A stretch of 64,000 bases of DNA. Source: Polyporus tsugae. Taxonomy: Eukaryota > Basidiomycota > Agaricomycetes > Polyporales > Polyporaceae. Shown piece by piece: positions 37,075 to 46,837 of the stretch. Every line of letters starts with the position of its first letter. Within the stretch, counting starts at the first letter, position 1. The notes beneath the pieces were generated by a model. It did not search any database and was not told the origin of the DNA. It saw nothing but the letters and a program-made list of their open reading frames with translations. The position numbers were made by a program, and so were the translations under genes. The DNA is taken from NCBI GenBank assembly GCA_024305745.1, contig JAHRBS010000007.1:2976001-3040000 (forward strand), in the 5' to 3' direction.

Positions 37075-38700
37075 TCACGGAAACTTTTTCACGGCCCAGG
37101 CAAACGTCCAGCGGCTCTGGACGTGGATCCGCAGCTCCCGCAACTCTGCCGCTGCCTCGCGCTGCATCATCTCCACGCTCTCCGGCAAGTAGCCCTCGCT
37201 GGAACGGTGTGGTCAGCTGCTGGCCGGGCGGATAGAGCGGGACTGACGGATAGAACGGGACTGGCGGATAGAACGGGACTGGCGGAGCGACTGGAGAATC
37301 ATACCTTAGGAGGAGCGGTGCCATGCCGGAAATATACCGCAGGCAGTCGTCGCGCAGCATTTCTGTCAGGGTACGTTCCCGCTGGTCCGCTACATGTCCC
37401 ATGAGTACCCGGTCAACGATCCTACAGGAATACTCACCATATCGCCAGGGTCCAATTGGAATAAATATTTTGTGCCAGCCCACATCGGTGTAGGAGTCGA
37501 TGGCTCTGAGCCAACTGGGGGTCATTATCGAGGAATCGATGCTTCCGCCCCTGTTCTTCATCGCGTTGTATGCCGCAAAAAACACACGAGTTGTCCAAGA
37601 GAAACCAGGGGTGCCTTGCTCGGCGTAGGCCAGCGGTACCTGGTGCTCGTCATAGAGCTGCATTTCTCCGTCTCCAAGCAACACCACGCCGCCGGGACGC
37701 AGGGCCTGGGCGAATTCCTCGAGGAGCTGGGGGAAATCTCGAATCTAGATGGGAAGATGGTTTAAAGATACGGATGTGAATAGAAACAACGGATATAAAA
37801 CTGACGCCGGGAGATATCGACCGTGCGTGGATAACGTCAAACGACTCCCGGTAGTGACTGAACCCAAGGTTGGCCTGCGAACCGGCAGTTAGCAGATGCG
37901 TTTCTGTCCGCAGGTGACGGGCATGCTCACGTCATCTATCTCGAAACTGCACAAGTGTGCGGGTTAATAAGAAGGCGGGCAGCTCGGGTTTACGAGAGAC
38001 ATACCGACAGTTCGGCGGGAGATCCCTGAAGACAGACAATCGGCGGGATGCTCTGGGAGAGGCTAATGATGACATACCCATCAACTCTTGGGGGCGCTAG
38101 ATCCACTCCTACTACAGAGCAGTGAGGAAACTGTGTCGCCATATCGATAGCCCTGCCGAAATAATGTGTCAGTATCTGTGAAAAATCACGCCTTAGGTGC
38201 ATTACCAGCTACCGCTTCCAGTGCCAACGTCTAGAATAGCAAGAGTCTTCCCTTTCCGAGGTGCAAGGGCCCTTCTAACTAAGTTTGGTGCTGGGTAAAG
38301 ACCGCCGAGGGCTAGAGTGATGATTTGGTGTTGCAAATCGAGCCTTCGATGCTCTTCATTGTCCTAGAGGGCAAGGTTTCGTTTCCACATCGCGGTCACA
38401 CGATTGATCATGCTCTTACCGCGGGTAAGAAATACGTCTATCTCCGCTTCAGTCGACAATAGCAGGGCAAGAGGGGGATGGTTACGTACATCATTTTGGT
38501 TATTCAACATACGACCGTACGCGTGTCTCAGCTGAAGGAGGGAACATCATCTAGTTAGACCCTTACAACATACGCCTGACGCGACAGCACGTACCATGAG
38601 TCGACCGTCCATGGATGAGAATGAATAAAGGGATGGTGCAGGGCTGACGCCACCTGCATCGGAGCTCGAGTCGGCATAGTCTTCCTGATTCGTGGTCATG
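37075..38700 (-). CDS. SAM-dependent methyltransferase, LaeA-like class I
   Basis: The short N-terminus ('MTTNQEDYADSSSDAGG', then 'PSLYSFSSMDGRLMLRHAYG') is typical of the basidiomycete LaeA-like group. The SAM-binding core follows: motif I 'ILDVGTGSGSWAIDMATQFP', 'VVGVDLAPP', 'NCRFEIDDANLGFSHYRESF', 'DVIHARSISPG' and 'LRPGGVVLLGDGEMQLYDE'. The C-terminal part carries 'GFSWTTRVFFAAYNAMKNRG' and ends 'SRWTFAWAVKKFP'. These enzymes are fused in many fungal genomes to secondary-metabolite or development control, but the substrate is not predictable. There are at least seven introns; one near the 3' end contains an 18-bp minisatellite. The start ATG is at 38700, and the Ubc9 gene diverges about 765 bp away. 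Confidence 0.85.
37228..37290 (-). repeat. 18-bp minisatellite inside an intron
   Basis: About three and a half copies of an 18-bp unit (cggatagaacgggactgg on the plus strand) with one or two variants lie inside the last intron of the methyltransferase gene. The intron runs from gtatgattct to ttccag and joins 'LAPLLLS' to 'EGYLPESVEMM'. Read through, the repeat would code tandem VPFYPP-like units in frame, so an unspliced model would look like a proline-rich insert. Confidence 0.8.
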
Positions 38701-39465
38701 TGGTAATGAGAGATGATAGCGACAGGAGGTCACCGAATGGTGAAGTATCGAACTGCTGCTCAAGGGTGAGTCCTCAGAGGAAGTAACGTATATATGCGCT
38801 TGTGCGGCTTTGGCTGGCGCCCGCATGAAGGATCTTCTTGCATGGTCAGGCCCGGTCACTGGAGAAATGAAAAAAGTAGCTGAATAACGTCATGGAAGGT
38901 CCGAGGACGGTATCTGCTGGGAGGAGAATGCTTACAACTCATGGGAGCGTGATTGAGTTCAGATGCATGCAGTTGGTTGCAGGGATCTTCGAGAAGTCTC
39001 GCTCGTATGTAGCCCTGGGAGGTGAGAAAAATAAATGTGGTGCCATCGGTTGGGTATCTCGAGCTCGAGGAAGTGTGGGGCTCGGAAGCCGTAGCCAGCA
39101 AGTAGGAGTTCTGTCGACACGGGTGAGCATTTCCGTGCGGGAAGGGTAGTATAAGTTTGGGACTTGCCTAGGCCCTGGCCAAAATGCCCAGCCCGCCTTC
39201 GTGTTCGACAGAACATGATGAGATTGGAGTCAACAGGGCCTCATGCGCTACGGGTGTGAAGGCCCCCAATGACCGTCCCCAGTTGCCACGAATAAAGCTC
39301 ACTGGCAAGTTGAACTTGGTTACGCACGCGACTTAAGCGCCCTTGCAATTGATGTATGCTGATGTAAGCAGCCATGGACCCCTGCACTCACTCGGCAATG
39401 CCCGTCGTTCGCGTCCGCGCCTCCGCCACCCATGAGAGCCAAACGCGTCTTGACTTCTAACCGTC
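38701..39465. other. divergent promoter region
   Basis: It lies between the start codons of the methyltransferase (minus) and ubc9 (plus), so it should hold both promoters. I see no gene, TATA box or repeat that stands out. Confidence 0.5.
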
Positions 39466-40327
39466 ATGTCAGGTATCTGCAGAGCCCGTCTAGCCGAGGA
39501 GCGCAAGCAGTGGCGCAAGGACCATCCTTTTGTACGCGTCTCTTCTCAAGGATTCTCAGACACCTTCGCTCACATTCCTCTAGGGCTTCTATGCTAAGCC
39601 AACCAAAGCTCCCGATGGCTCAATGAACCTTCTCGAGTGGGAGGTGGGCATCCCTGGAAAGGCGGGGGTACGTACGGCTTGAAACGCTCCAGTCTCCTTG
39701 GCGTGTGTTGCTGAACGCATGGAGAACAGACACCATGGGAAGGTGGTGTCTACAAGCTGATGATGATATTCCCCGAAGGTACTTCCTCGTCATGTCGGCC
39801 CCGTGCTTGTGTGTCCACGAGAGCTGAATACATTTTTAGACTATCCATCGAAGCCTCCCAAGTGTATGTAGGCATTCTACGCCATGTGGACTCGCCCGCT
39901 CATTTTCTGCAGGCAAATTCGCGCCACCACTGTTCCACCCCAACGTATACCCTTCGGGCACTGTTTGCCTATCCATTCTTGACGAAGAGAAGTCTTGGAA
40001 ACCGGCGATTACAATCAAGCAGGTCCGCAGATGCCCCTGCCAATATGCACATGCACATTGCTGATGTACCAGCAGGTATTGCTTGGTATCCAGGAACTGC
40101 TGAACGACCCCAACGTAAACGATCCCGCGCAAAGCGATGCTTACACGATGTTCAAGTGGGGACCACCTTCTATCCTTCTCGTGTGCTCGGTAGCTAATTA
40201 TTGCCTCAACCAGGAACGACAAGGTGGCGTACGAGTACGTGAGCGGCTCCCTCATAGTAACCGAAGGCTCATGTTGTCCCACAGGCGCCGTGTGAAGCAG
40301 CAAGCGCGGGAGAACATCCCGAAGTAA
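39466..40327 (+). CDS. SUMO-conjugating enzyme Ubc9
   Basis: The spliced product reads as a full Ubc9: '[20 protein letters not shown]', '[20 protein letters not shown]', '[19 protein letters not shown]', '[19 protein letters not shown]' with the active-site Cys, '[20 protein letters not shown]', '[20 protein letters not shown]' and '[13 protein letters not shown]'. Ubc9 is the single E2 that transfers SUMO to substrates in the nucleus. It is interrupted by at least six introns. One internal exon is only 21 nt long (40214-40234, coding NDKVAYE across its junctions). Start and stop are clear. The gene converges on snu13. Confidence 0.95.
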
Positions 40328-40535
40328 CCAGGTATCTCTCTAGCTATCGTCCTCCGTTGTATTGCCGTTGTCGGGTTATTCTTACTCTATATGATATGAT
40401 TTGCGGCCCCCCGGGAATGCCCTTAGGACGAGCTTCATTTCCACACGAAAGCATGCGGTACGTTACATGGTCATTAATGGTGTTACCGGGAATGTGCTTG
40501 GACGATGAGAAGCCGAGGGTGGTGGAAGGATTCCG

Positions 40536-41109
40536 TCAGACCATGAGTCTTTCAACCTTGAGCTTGATGGTGTTGATCTGGCTGGAAAGTTCCTTGTTCT
40601 CGTTCGTGGTGACGCTCGCAGCGATGACGGGCCGTGTAACACCGCAGGCCCGGCCGAGTGCAGCCTTGGACTCGACGAAGATGTATGGCACGTTCTGTCA
40701 CAAGATGAGATCTCAGAGTGGGCGCTTAGTAAAGGGTCTTCGGGATGAGCTCACCTTCTCCTCACAAAGCAGAGGGAGGTGGAGAAGAATTTCCAGCGGT
40801 TCGGTATCCGCAGTGAGAATGATGAGCTCAGCGATACCACGGTTGAGAGTCTTGGTGGCTGTAGGAAGGGGAAGGGGCATCAGACAGATATGCCAGAACA
40901 CGCAGGAAGTCGTCCATGGCGCACCTTCGTTCGCTCCTTTCTTCAGCTGCTTGAATTGCGAGGCACGCTCGACGAGGTCGAGGATCTAATGATACATCGG
41001 TGGGCTCGGGAACAACCTGGATGAAGTCTGGAGGTTTCAAACGTACGTCGTTGTTCAGCGCAGGGTCCGCGCGGGGCCATGCCTTCGCTTTTGCATCGGA
41101 GTCGGCCAT
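40536..41109 (-). CDS. U4/U6.U5 snRNP and box C/D snoRNP protein Snu13 (L7Ae family)
   Basis: The product has the L7Ae RNA-binding core '[20 protein letters not shown]', '[20 protein letters not shown]', '[20 protein letters not shown]' and '[14 protein letters not shown]', ending '[15 protein letters not shown]'. Snu13 binds the kink-turn of U4 snRNA and of box C/D snoRNAs, so it serves both splicing and rRNA methylation. Its size, about 125 residues, is the family norm. The start '[18 protein letters not shown]' is chosen over a slightly longer frame because it matches the family N-terminus. Introns lie after 'NND', within 'GANEA|TKTL' and before 'NVPYIF'. Confidence 0.95.
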
Positions 41110-41344
41110 GATGTCAGGTATTTTATGTCGCGACCTCACGTATGATCCTTGGTCGGTGTGTTGTCAGGCGATGCCTCTGGTGAGCAGGGAGAAAGACGTG
41201 AAGCAAAAGCAGACGAAACCGAAACGGCGGTGGAGCAAACGGCGGAGACGACAAAACTTCCGCGCTTCCCGACCGCCCGATTAGGTAGGTCCATCATTCC
41301 GACCCGGTGCAGCGCTCCCGGTGTCCGAGCGATCTGCTGCCTTG

Positions 41345-41457
41345 CCTTCGAACTAGGTTCGGAACAAGCCGCCTTCTCCGCTCATAATTTCGTGCTCCGC
41401 ACGTCCTTCGGAGAAGGGGCTTGCTTCAAGGTCCGGGAATCGGTTAGGACGTTCGCG
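41345..41457 (+). repeat. hairpin-forming repeat, copy A
   Basis: About 113 bp. Its own arms, 41363-41380 and 41409-41426, are imperfect reverse complements (caagcc-ccttctccg type) around a loop of about 28 nt. Outside the arms, 'aggttcgg' on the left and 'tcaaggtccg' plus 'ggacgtt' on the right recur in copy B in reverse orientation. Confidence 0.75.
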
Positions 41458-42711
41458 ACCTTCCCCGTCCTCCTAATCTTCTCTTTTCACTCTGAAACTT
41501 GGCAATCCTACTGTTTCGATGCTAGAATAGAGTCTTCCCAATTTTGGGACTTGCGCGTTAAATGGATACCTTTACTAGGCGTGTCAAAGTGAGGCCAAAT
41601 CGACCTGTATTCGCGGGAGGTACAATAAATCTAGAAAATATTCAACATATCTCCTCCCTCAAAACCAACGACATGGACCGGTGGGAAGGTACATAATGAG
41701 CTCTCCCTTAGATTTTTAGAGCAAGAAATCCCCAGCTGCGAGGTTAGTAACCTCCGCCGTCGCTGGAGAAGCTGGAAGCACCGACCGCGCGAGGTGCACG
41801 CGAGGTTGCACGACGGCAGTGCGCGGCGCTTCTCGCGATCGAGCTATGTGCTCGCTCGGGCGCCAAGATGATACACCTTGACCGTCTTCCTCGAGCTTCC
41901 TCTGCCAATCAGCTCGTTCGAGTCTACGCTCCTATGTCTGCTAGGCTCCCTCTACCTCGCCTCGGTGCCCTATTTCTTTCACTATTTCTCTCACTGGGAT
42001 ATCGGCTTTCCCTCCAGAAACACTGTGTCGCCGAAAGCAACCCGATAATGGTCTGCCGGGGGCCTGTTCTCTCGCTGAGGACCTCGCTCCCGCAGCGTTG
42101 GGCAAATGTCTCAAGACTACCATCAAGCCGAAGTTCAACCCAGATCATTGAACGCTGGAGCTTATATCGCGACTGCTACGTGTCCAGGTTTTCGGTGGGG
42201 TGCTGGGACAGGGCATGGCAGGAGTCTCGTTTTCAATGTGTTGAGGGTCCTCGGTGGCAAGTACAAGGTGGCGAATTTCAGCTTCCTGCATCCTAGACTT
42301 GTCCTAGCCTAGTCAACGTGGTGTTCGAGCCCTTATCCCATCGTGCACGACATCCAGGCCTCTCACCGAGGATGAGCCTGTCACAGGGTGTCATTCGCGT
42401 TATCCTCAGGTCACAAGTCACCCGGTCCTCCTCTCTTCAGCAGAAGGGGATTGTAAGGAGAGTACAAAGCTACTAGGCATGATCTAGAGTTTTTTGCGTA
42501 TGCTTTGGCAAAATATTGGGACAGTTTGCCCGGTTATTTCGCATTTGTCATTGTTCCAAGCCTACTGGCTGTGACGTCAACCAGACGCTCCATATCTCCC
42601 CCATACGACCCACAATAAATGAACAAAAAATATGAATGCATTCCTCAGCATGTCCTCTACAATTCATAGACTAGTAGCTAAGAGATTGGAGGCTGAGTGG
42701 AAGGACGCGAG

Positions 42712-42824
42712 GCAGCACAACGTCCTGCCCGTCTGACGGACTTTGAAACAAGCCCCTTCTGGCGAAGGTGCGCTGCGAAGCAAGCGCCGGAGCAAGGGGC
42801 TTGCTCCGAACCTACCTTCGAACC
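42712..42824 (-). repeat. hairpin-forming repeat, copy B (inverted)
   Basis: Reverse-complement match to copy A across its whole length, including 'aggttcgg', 'aaggggcttg', 'tcaaagtccg' and 'ggacgtt', at roughly 75-80 percent by eye. It also folds on itself through 'caagccccttctggcg' and 'cgccggagcaaggggcttg'. No target-site duplication is evident. Confidence 0.75.
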
Positions 42825-43139
42825 CCGACCAACGTCTTCCGAGCTGCTCATCGCTCTCTACTTGTTTGTTGCGACCTTTGTCCGAGTCCTTCTCAATGGC
42901 ATCTTTTCCCTGAATGCCATGGTCCGAAATCCGCTTGATCTACGGTTCTACTGTAGTGCAACTTACATAGGTGCACAAAAGCCTTTAGCTATATCCCGAA
43001 CTATACCCCGACCTCCATGTATGCGCGACATGGCCAACATGGGAGTATTACGGGACGGTATATGAAGACAGCAATACTCGATGCATAACCCTAGGAACTC
43101 ATATCTTGAGCTTCCAGCTACACCTACGCCCTTCCGCTA

Positions 43140-44344
43140 ATGGCCCGCAAGCTTTTCCACAGGGTTTGCCATCGCCGCGCGCCGCTATCTTCCTTCTCTA
43201 CATCTCTAATTGGGTTCCATACTCAACGACTCCCGAGGAACCAGCGTCGGCCCAGGTGGCTTCCTCCTATTGTGACGCTACCAGCGGCATATGCTTCCAG
43301 CGATACAGAGCAAGATCTCACGTACTAATGGCAAAGAGCTTTAATTTCATAACAGGGTGAAGCATGCAGGACACTAGCATGGACATGACCATCGGGGTCG
43401 TTCTTTCTCCCCTCGTGACGCCTCCATCGGACGAATACAACGTACAGATGGTCGTGCCCGTAAGCTACGGCTGGTCTGGTCTCAGCATGGGTGGACAAAT
43501 GATGAACAGTTTTATCTTCCCTTTCTGGCCTAACGACGAGGACATCATTCTCGGACCCCGCTGAGCTGAGTGCGCTCCTTTTATCGAATGTGTCCTTCGG
43601 CCTACTGACGTCGCCCTCGCATTAGTGACTACGTTCTGCCTACAGCTTACGCTGGCCCGAAAATCACGTTGCTGCCTGCCTCGACGGTGAACAGTACGCA
43701 TGTCAACGCTATCTTCTGTTGCCGGGTCAGTGGCTCCACTCAATACACCGAGCACGCCTTTAATCTTGTCTTAGAACTGCGCGGTGTGGGATGGAGGCTC
43801 TGTAGGCTCAGGTAACCTCAACGGAACCTAATGACCCCTCAGATGGCAACTGTAGCTTCTCGGAACACCACTACGTACTTCAAAATTTTCGGGATAGACC
43901 TCAGCGCTGCGCACTCGCCTTCATACACTCAGTACGTTAGCGGCGGGGTGGGTTCGATGACAGCACCCCCTGCCCCATCTTCGACCCAAGCTTCAACCCC
44001 AGCTACACCGTCTAGCACCAACGGTAGCGCCCCTGCTGCTACTCAAAATGAGGTTAGTTTCAAAGCTCTTTCGGTAGGTTGATGACCGCTGGTTTATATC
44101 GGTGTGCCGCATATACTTTGGACAGGTAAAGTTTTGCGGTGCAGGAGACATGAGGACACCGTGCTAATCGCCGACGCGAATCCAGTGTGGCGGAACTTCT
44201 CGCTGGACTGGGCCTACCATCTGTGCAGCTAGTCTGACATGCGTCGCAGCGTCGGCTCCGTACTACAGTCAGTGCCATTCGGTAGTTCTATGTAGGAACC
44301 GCAAGTTGGCCAGGGCACATACTGTATGTACATCGCGCCAATGA
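43140..44344 (+). pseudogene. secreted AA8 (CDH-type) cytochrome with CBM1, broken
   Basis: Exon-like pieces match the cytochrome domain of cellobiose dehydrogenase (CAZy AA8): 'ASSYCDATSGICFQRY', 'EYNVQMVVPVSYGWSGLSMG' with GGQM carrying the likely heme Met ligand, 'DYVLPTAYAGPKITLL' then 'PASTVNSTHVNAIF', 'NCAVWDGGS', 'SFSEHHYVLQNF' with the candidate heme His, and 'GIDLSAAHSPSYTQYVSGG'. A Ser/Thr/Pro linker leads to a CBM1 module 'IQCGGTSRWTGPTICAAS' then 'PYYSQCHS'. This order equals the extracellular CBM-carrying cytochrome b562 known from Phanerochaete. Lesions: the conserved Trp after 'GPR' is TGA (43562-43564), one extra base in the aaaatttt run at 43882-43889 breaks the frame between 'QNF' and 'GIDLS', and the reading frame runs past the normal CBM1 end. 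The N-terminal signal peptide is not clear. Confidence 0.75.
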
Positions 44345-44563
44345 CGTCGTGTGCAGTCACGTGAGCTCTGGTTTGATCGGAACGGGCCGCGCGGGTTAAT
44401 CGCAGTGACGACGGAGTCCGAGTCGGCCTCCTCCTTTCAAGGCATCGGACGCTCCATTGCCACCATACGCAGGGCGTATAGAATGGACAGGGCCCAGGGA
44501 AGTCAGGGGTCGTCGGCTTACAACCCTCCCACATCCACGCTGCCTCGAATCCAAGCCGTCACC

Positions 44564-45719
44564 ATGGCAGAACACGGCCCTCCGATGGTGGTTGACGTTC
44601 ACACGCCCTCCTCCTCATTTGCTATCATCTACACAGGTAAGTGCTTCTGGTTGAAGGGGGTATCTTGTGCCTGATATTTGGCCCAGACTCGGAGGACAAT
44701 CTACAGACCATATACACGAAGCTTACCCAGAAGGCATTCACCGAGCTCAATGGCAAGCCTGTCCGGACAGGTTACGTCAAGTACGAGTGGAACAATTCCT
44801 TCTACAACCTGGACGATGGTGCGACTTCCTTGTCCAGCGACTTCATGCGGTTTGCTAACTTCAAGCCAGATTCCGACTATTCGGTGTTCGCGTGGAGGTT
44901 GAAGTCGACGTCACTTGGGCACGAAGGCACACCTGTCTTGTTCCTCCGGGATCCAAGCGCGCCGCTTCCCCCATCGACAGAATACAGGAACGCGTCGTTC
45001 TACATGTTCCGTCCCAGACCTATAGTCTCACCTTCCCCCCTCGACGGCGTGTCTCTGCGGAGTGGGAAGTCCGGCAAGAAGGTGGCCAAGGCCAAGGAGG
45101 ACGACGGCGCCCCGAACTTCAAACAGGAGTTCGAGCGGTTCCACGGCGAGAACGGCGTCCGCACCATCATGGGGAGCATTGGCCCTGTGAACAACGGTGG
45201 GTGTCAATCATGTGCACTCGCACTCCCCTTCCCACTGCGGGCACTGATGTGGACCGTTCCTTGCCGTTATCGTTCTCTATGGGCTTCGTGCTCTCCCTGC
45301 GCAGTACGGATGCTGCTCAAGAGTGGCTACCGCCACGTATACATTTCGCGCAAGTTCGCGATCCAGAATGGGTTCATTCCCCGCGACGCTGCACCGGGCC
45401 ACTACGGATACAGCGGACTAGTCAAGTATGGCTGTTATCAGTATGCAGTCGCTGCGCTTTTGCTGACCGCTCCCTTCTATCTGACAGCCTTGGGAAATGG
45501 CCTATTACTGTCGGCCGGACGCGGACTACACACTCCCTGTACCTGTCCGAGGAGACGCACTTCGACGTGGTGCTAGGACGGTCGTTTGTGGAGCACCGGC
45601 AGATCAAGTTCGACCCCGTCGACCCTACGGACGTCATGTGTCAGGACACGGGTGAGAAGATTGACTGCGAACTAGTCATTCTGAGGGACGGGAGGGGACA
45701 GATCGTATTGGTAACTTAG
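44564..45719 (+). CDS. uncharacterised fungal protein with possible retropepsin-like C-terminus
   Basis: Four exons join in frame: 'MAEHGPPMVVDVHTPSSSFA' to 'DSEDNLQTIYTKLTQKAFTE', then an Arg/Pro-rich middle, then VNN|VRMLLKSGYRHVYISRKFA, and GLVN|LGKWPITVGRTRTTHSL. The C-terminal third ('YISRKFAIQNGFIP', then 'THFDVVLGRSFVEHRQIKFD') resembles retropepsin-type folds, where an xxLG followed by a hydrophobic turn closes the barrel. A canonical DTG or DSG catalytic triad is not visible at the expected place ('KSGYRHVYIS'), so it may be an inactive relative. This is inference. The ending 'CELVILRDGRGQIVLVT' and TAG is clean. The function is unknown. It lies just after the AA8-CBM1 relic. Confidence 0.7.
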
Positions 45720-45963
45720 CGTCCTCCCATCGCGATGGTTCTCCTGGGGCTCAGTGTGCAATAATTTCTGAGGAGGTTTGGAACTTGGGATGACATGTAT
45801 CTACTGCTTTATGTATGTGTATGCAAATTCTCGCTGTTACCTATGAACGAGCGCCCAAGACTGAAGCGGGCGCCTGACACACGTGGAGGCGTGGCTGACG
45901 CGAGCGAGGCCGCCACACAACGCCGAACACCACCACCACGACGCCCTCTCCTCGTCGTCCACG

Positions 45964-46837
45964 ATGTCCGTCCTAGCGCATCTGCTGCGTCCAGCAGCGG
46001 GTGCCCGGAGGGCGTACTCTGTCTTCTCCAAGCCTGGGGGCGGCGGGTACTTCAACTCGTCCAAGTCTCCCAAGGTTGCACCACCATCATCCAGCAAGGC
46101 CAAGGTCGACTCATCGTCCTCGACTAATGCCGAGAACGCCTCGCCTCCTTCTAAGGAGGATTCTTCGATGATAACATCCGGATCCTCACCTGGCGGCGAA
46201 CCGATGCAAATTCCCTCCCCATTCACGTATGCCACCAGCTCGCCTCTCGCGCCCGTGCATCCCCGTATCAGCTCCCAGGATCTCAAACTGCACCAATTCT
46301 TCTCGCTTCACCGACCACTGCTGACCGTCTCGCAACCGCCCTCATCCCTCTTTGAATCGTATTCCTCGCCATTCCCCATCCTCCCGGACACTCTGCCACC
46401 CCAGACGGCCAATTTTGGCAATGTGGAAGGGGAGAGCATGGAGGCCTCACCGGAGGCCGATGCGGATGCCGCACGACAGCTGGCAAGGGCTATGGTCGTC
46501 AATCGGGTTGGGGCTTCCATTGCCTGGGAAGAGACCCTCAAACGTCTCGGTCTGGACGTGACGTCTGGACGCGCGGAGGAGGTCAGTCTCGCAGAGGCGG
46601 AGTTCGAGATGTACATGGATAGCACCAAGAGGAAGCGGCGAAAGAAGATGAAGAAGCACAAGTGAGTGTCATGACGCCTATTGTCTGCTCCCGGGCCCGA
46701 CCACTGATAAATACTCCATTCCACAGGCTCAAGAAGCGGAGACGCGTATGTGTTCATTGGTCCGCGGAGTGCTATGATGTGCTGACCTCGTCCTTCTCCA
46801 GTTGAACCGCGCGCAGCGAGTTAAGATCGGCCGGTGA
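45964..46837 (+). CDS. mitochondrial small-subunit ribosomal protein mS38 (Cox24/AURKAIP1 domain)
   Basis: The N-terminus 'MSVLAHLLRPAAGARRAYSV' is a basic mitochondrial presequence. A variable Ser/Pro-rich body follows, then the diagnostic basic C-terminus 'MDSTKRKRRKKMKKHK', LKKRRR and LNRAQRVKIGR, the Cox24/mS38 motif that threads into the mitoribosomal small subunit. The motif is split over three exons; the middle exon is only 19 nt (46727-46745) and codes LKKRRR. The upstream in-frame extension has no ATG, so 45964 is taken as the start. In yeast the homologue Cox24 is needed for COX1 translation. Confidence 0.9.

Larger units (their letters stand above)
41110..43139. other. gene-free block flanking paired hairpin repeats
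   Basis: No intact gene is present. It contains the two inverted copies of a palindromic repeat described separately; between them lies about 1.25 kb with open frames of up to 142 codons and no motif. It could be a non-autonomous DNA transposon framed by terminal inverted repeats, or two independent insertions. Confidence 0.5.

Noticed and set aside
42818..42832. B-box-like ggttcgaaggt within hairpin copy B
   Set aside because: It belongs to the palindromic repeat and no tRNA cloverleaf can be built around it.
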